From: Weeksellaceae bacterium
GTDB lineage: Bacteria > Bacteroidota > Bacteroidia > Flavobacteriales > Weeksellaceae
Length of the DNA stretch: 25,370 bases
Reading direction: 5' to 3'
NCBI GenBank assembly: GCA_028698395.1
Contig: JAQVDG010000001.1
Span: 1 to 25,370, forward strand
Every line of letters starts with the position of its first letter. The first letter of the stretch is position 1. A program made the position numbers and the translations under genes. Positions 23,794-25,370 of the stretch are shown in pieces. The notes under the pieces are model-generated. The model had not been told where the DNA came from and ran no database searches. It saw only the letters and a list, made by a program, of their open reading frames with translations.

Positions 23794-24903
23794 ATGGGAA
23801 CGGATTCAGGAACATTCACCCGAAATGGTATTCAGAAGATAAAAAAAAATCCTTTGGGAGTTGTTTCCTTTTTCATTATTGTATTGGCTGCTTTGTTGAC
23901 TTTGTTTGCTTATGCGATGTCTCATGATAAGGTAAAAGATGCCAATCAACAAAACGTTATTCTCGCTCACAAACCGATTGGTTACACACAATTGACTTTA
24001 GAAGTTCCCTTGAAGAATTATACTCCTCAAACAACATGGAATGATTTCTTTTTTGGAAAGCAAATAGATACAGAATTGGTAGCAATTAATTCGTATCAAA
24101 TCGAAGAAGATTTTATTGAAATAATTCCCTATTTAGGAGAAGGAATGGAGGGTGAACACCTTCGTTTTCCTTTAAAAGAATGGAAAGAAAAAGAAATTTC
24201 TAAAGAAGAAATTGAATCAAAATTCATTTATGAAAAATCTTACTGGTTAGGTACAGATGCTTATGGTCGAGATTTTTATTCTCGTTTAATTATTGGCACT
24301 CGTATTTCTTTTTTAATAGGATTTATTGCTGTTTTCATATCCTTAATTGTTGGAATTCCGATTGGTGCCATAGGCGGTTATTATAGAGGAAAAGTCGATG
24401 ATTTTATTATGTGGTTGATTAATGTGGTTTGGTCTATTCCCACTTTATTGCTGGTCATTGCGATTACCTTAGTTTTAGGAAAAGGATTTTGGCAAATATT
24501 TGTTGCCGTGGGACTTACAATGTGGGTAGAAGTAGCACGTGTAGTTCGGGGACAATTCATCAGTTACCGGGAAAAAGAATTTGTTGAAGCAGCAAAAGCT
24601 TTAGGATTTAGTGACAGACGAATTATCTTTAAAGAAATTATGCCCAATATCATCACACCGGTTATTGTAATTTCAGCGGCTAATTTTGCCGCTGCTATCT
24701 TAGTTGAAAGCGGATTGAGTTTTTTAGGAATTGGAGCACAACCTCCCACGCCTTCTTGGGGGAGCTTAATTAAAGAAAATTACGCTCATATCATAATCGG
24801 AGAACCTCATTTGGCATTGTTTCCCGGTTTAGCTATCATGTTTCTCGTTTTAGCATTTAATATTTTTGGAAATGTACTTCGTGACGCGTTTGATGTAAAA
24901 TAA
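23794..24903 (+). CDS. ABC transporter permease, OppC/DppC (dipeptide/oligopeptide) type
   Basis: Inner-membrane permease, 369 aa, BPD_transp_1 domain. One N-terminal membrane segment (about 22-43) is followed by a long periplasmic stretch (44-150) and the YWLGTDAYGRDFYSRL motif (150-165) characteristic of OppC/DppC. Five further membrane segments follow (about 172-196, 207-228, 233-250, 290-305, 340-360). The EAA coupling loop is EAAKALGFSDRRIIFKEIMPN (265-285), which contacts the ATPase. Oligopeptide uptake needs a second permease, two ATPases and a binding protein, and none is in the window. The 9-bp gap from the protease gene suggests coupled expression. Peptide transport is inferred from family. 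Confidence 0.92.
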   Translation: MGTDSGTFTRNGIQKIKKNPLGVVSFFIIVLAALLTLFAYAMSHDKVKDANQQNVILAHKPIGYTQLTLEVPLKNYTPQTTWNDFFFGKQIDTELVAINSYQIEEDFIEIIPYLGEGMEGEHLRFPLKEWKEKEISKEEIESKFIYEKSYWLGTDAYGRDFYSRLIIGTRISFLIGFIAVFISLIVGIPIGAIGGYYRGKVDDFIMWLINVVWSIPTLLLVIAITLVLGKGFWQIFVAVGLTMWVEVARVVRGQFISYREKEFVEAAKALGFSDRRIIFKEIMPNIITPVIVISAANFAAAILVESGLSFLGIGAQPPTPSWGSLIKENYAHIIIGEPHLALFPGLAIMFLVLAFNIFGNVLRDAFDVK

Positions 24904-24935
24904 AACATAAAGTTTTTATAAAAACCCAAATTATG

Positions 24936-24966
24936 TTTGTGTATTTTACTAAAATTAGTACTTTTG
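24936..24966 (+). promoter_or_regulatory. Textbook Bacteroidota promoter of the last gene
   Basis: TTTG (24936-24939), exactly 19 nt, then TACTTTTG (24959-24966), a perfect match to TTTG-N19-TAnnTTTG. Transcription would start near 24972, giving a leader of about 24 nt. Confidence 0.8.
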
Positions 24967-24995
24967 TTAAATTAATTTAATAAAAAGCAATAATT

Positions 24996-25370
24996 ATGAA
25001 AAAATTTTACTTATTAGCAACAGCTCTAGTGTTTAGCCTTTCTGCAAATGCACAGCTAACTGAGGGTTTTGAAGATTATCCGTTAGGACCTTATTTTGGA
25101 GGGCATTGGACAAACTGGAGTCAAATAGATATTGCAGATGAAAATATCTTAATAGTTTCTGACTATGCTTCAGAAGGAGTACAAGCCGGATACATCGGAG
25201 GAAATGGAATTCAAGATGCAATTTTAGATGTAGGAATGAAACAAGGATGGATTTGGACATATTCAATGGATATCTACATTGAGTTTTTTGCTTCCGGTTA
25301 CTTTAATGCACAACACGATTTAGGTTCCATGGGAACTACCGGTAACTGGGCATATCAGTCATATATCGGA
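24996..25370 (+). CDS. Secreted protein, 3' end cut by window edge
   Basis: The frame is open from ATG 24996 through the last base (125 codons, no stop). The first residues MKKFYLLATALVFSLSANAQ are a clear signal peptide ending at A-Q, with cleavage likely after A19. The mature N-terminus LTEGFEDYPLG and the aromatic, Gly-rich following stretch resemble beta-sandwich or jelly-roll domains seen in T9SS-exported proteins (the FEDYPLG start is common there), but the sorting domain would lie beyond the window and is not visible. Function not recognised. It follows the permease gene after 92 bp and has its own strong promoter. Confidence 0.85.
   Translation, partial: MKKFYLLATALVFSLSANAQLTEGFEDYPLGPYFGGHWTNWSQIDIADENILIVSDYASEGVQAGYIGGNGIQDAILDVGMKQGWIWTYSMDIYIEFFASGYFNAQHDLGSMGTTGNWAYQSYIG

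Noticed and set aside
24912..24925. Palindrome GTTTTTATAAAAAC behind the permease gene
   Set aside because: AT-only stem with almost no loop and no T-run; too weak to call a terminator.

Overview
The window is low-G+C DNA from the phylum Bacteroidota, most likely order Flavobacteriales. Evidence for this is a type IX secretion (type B) sorting domain, a SusC/CarboxypepD-reg-like TonB receptor N-terminus, promoters of the Bacteroidota type (TTTG, about 19 nt, TAnnTTTG), near absence of Shine-Dalgarno sequences, and a class I ribonucleotide reductase resembling the Flavobacterium johnsoniae dimanganese (class Id) enzyme. The genus cannot be fixed from sequence alone. No phage, insertion sequence, CRISPR array, tRNA or rRNA is visible. 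This is a chromosomal housekeeping region whose most interesting content is its regulatory RNA.

Layout. 1-2328 (+): TonB-dependent receptor, cut by the left edge. 2370-5661 (-): ribonucleotide reductase operon nrdB / hotdog thioesterase / unknown 95-aa protein / nrdA, preceded at 5770-5880 by a clear cobalamin (B12) riboswitch, a putative terminator expression platform, a promoter -7 box and, further upstream, a perfect 21-bp palindrome. 5985-8714 (-): a T9SS-secreted protein followed by a DUF4197 lipoprotein. 8821-10110 (-): metK, with a strong terminator behind it and a SAM-II-like riboswitch plus its own promoter in front. 10262-11467 (-): a Cys/Met-metabolism PLP enzyme, divergent from an Lrp/AsnC regulator (11624-12082, +), with repeated TTAGA motifs between them. 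12077-16725 (-): a tight four-gene operon, DegT-type aminotransferase / SixA phosphatase / polyphosphate kinase 1 / Ppx-GppA phosphatase. 16905-18815 (+): OsmC and a metallo-beta-lactamase-rhodanese protein (thiol/persulfide handling), ended by a terminator. 18882-19643 (+): CutC. 19811-20800 (+): Tat-exported glycosylasparaginase. 20846-21628 (-): surE. 21721-24903 (+): S41 carboxy-terminal processing protease and an OppC-type permease. 24996-25370 (+): the start of a secreted protein, cut by the right edge, behind a textbook promoter.

How it fits together. Two metabolite-sensing RNAs stand out. The B12 riboswitch in front of a B12-independent class I RNR is the logic expected in a cell that also owns a B12-dependent (class II) RNR: when cobalamin is plentiful the class I operon is turned down. 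The SAM-II-like leader of metK gives feedback by the product of MetK, and the sulfur amino-acid theme continues in the neighbouring PLP enzyme and its probable AsnC-type regulator. The polyphosphate genes put synthesis (Ppk1) and hydrolysis (Ppx) in one transcript with a phosphohistidine phosphatase of the SixA type. I found no wholly novel multi-gene system. The best candidates for undescribed biology are the unknown protein and thioesterase inserted between nrdB and nrdA, the palindrome upstream of the nrd promoter, and the SixA-Ppk1-Ppx association.
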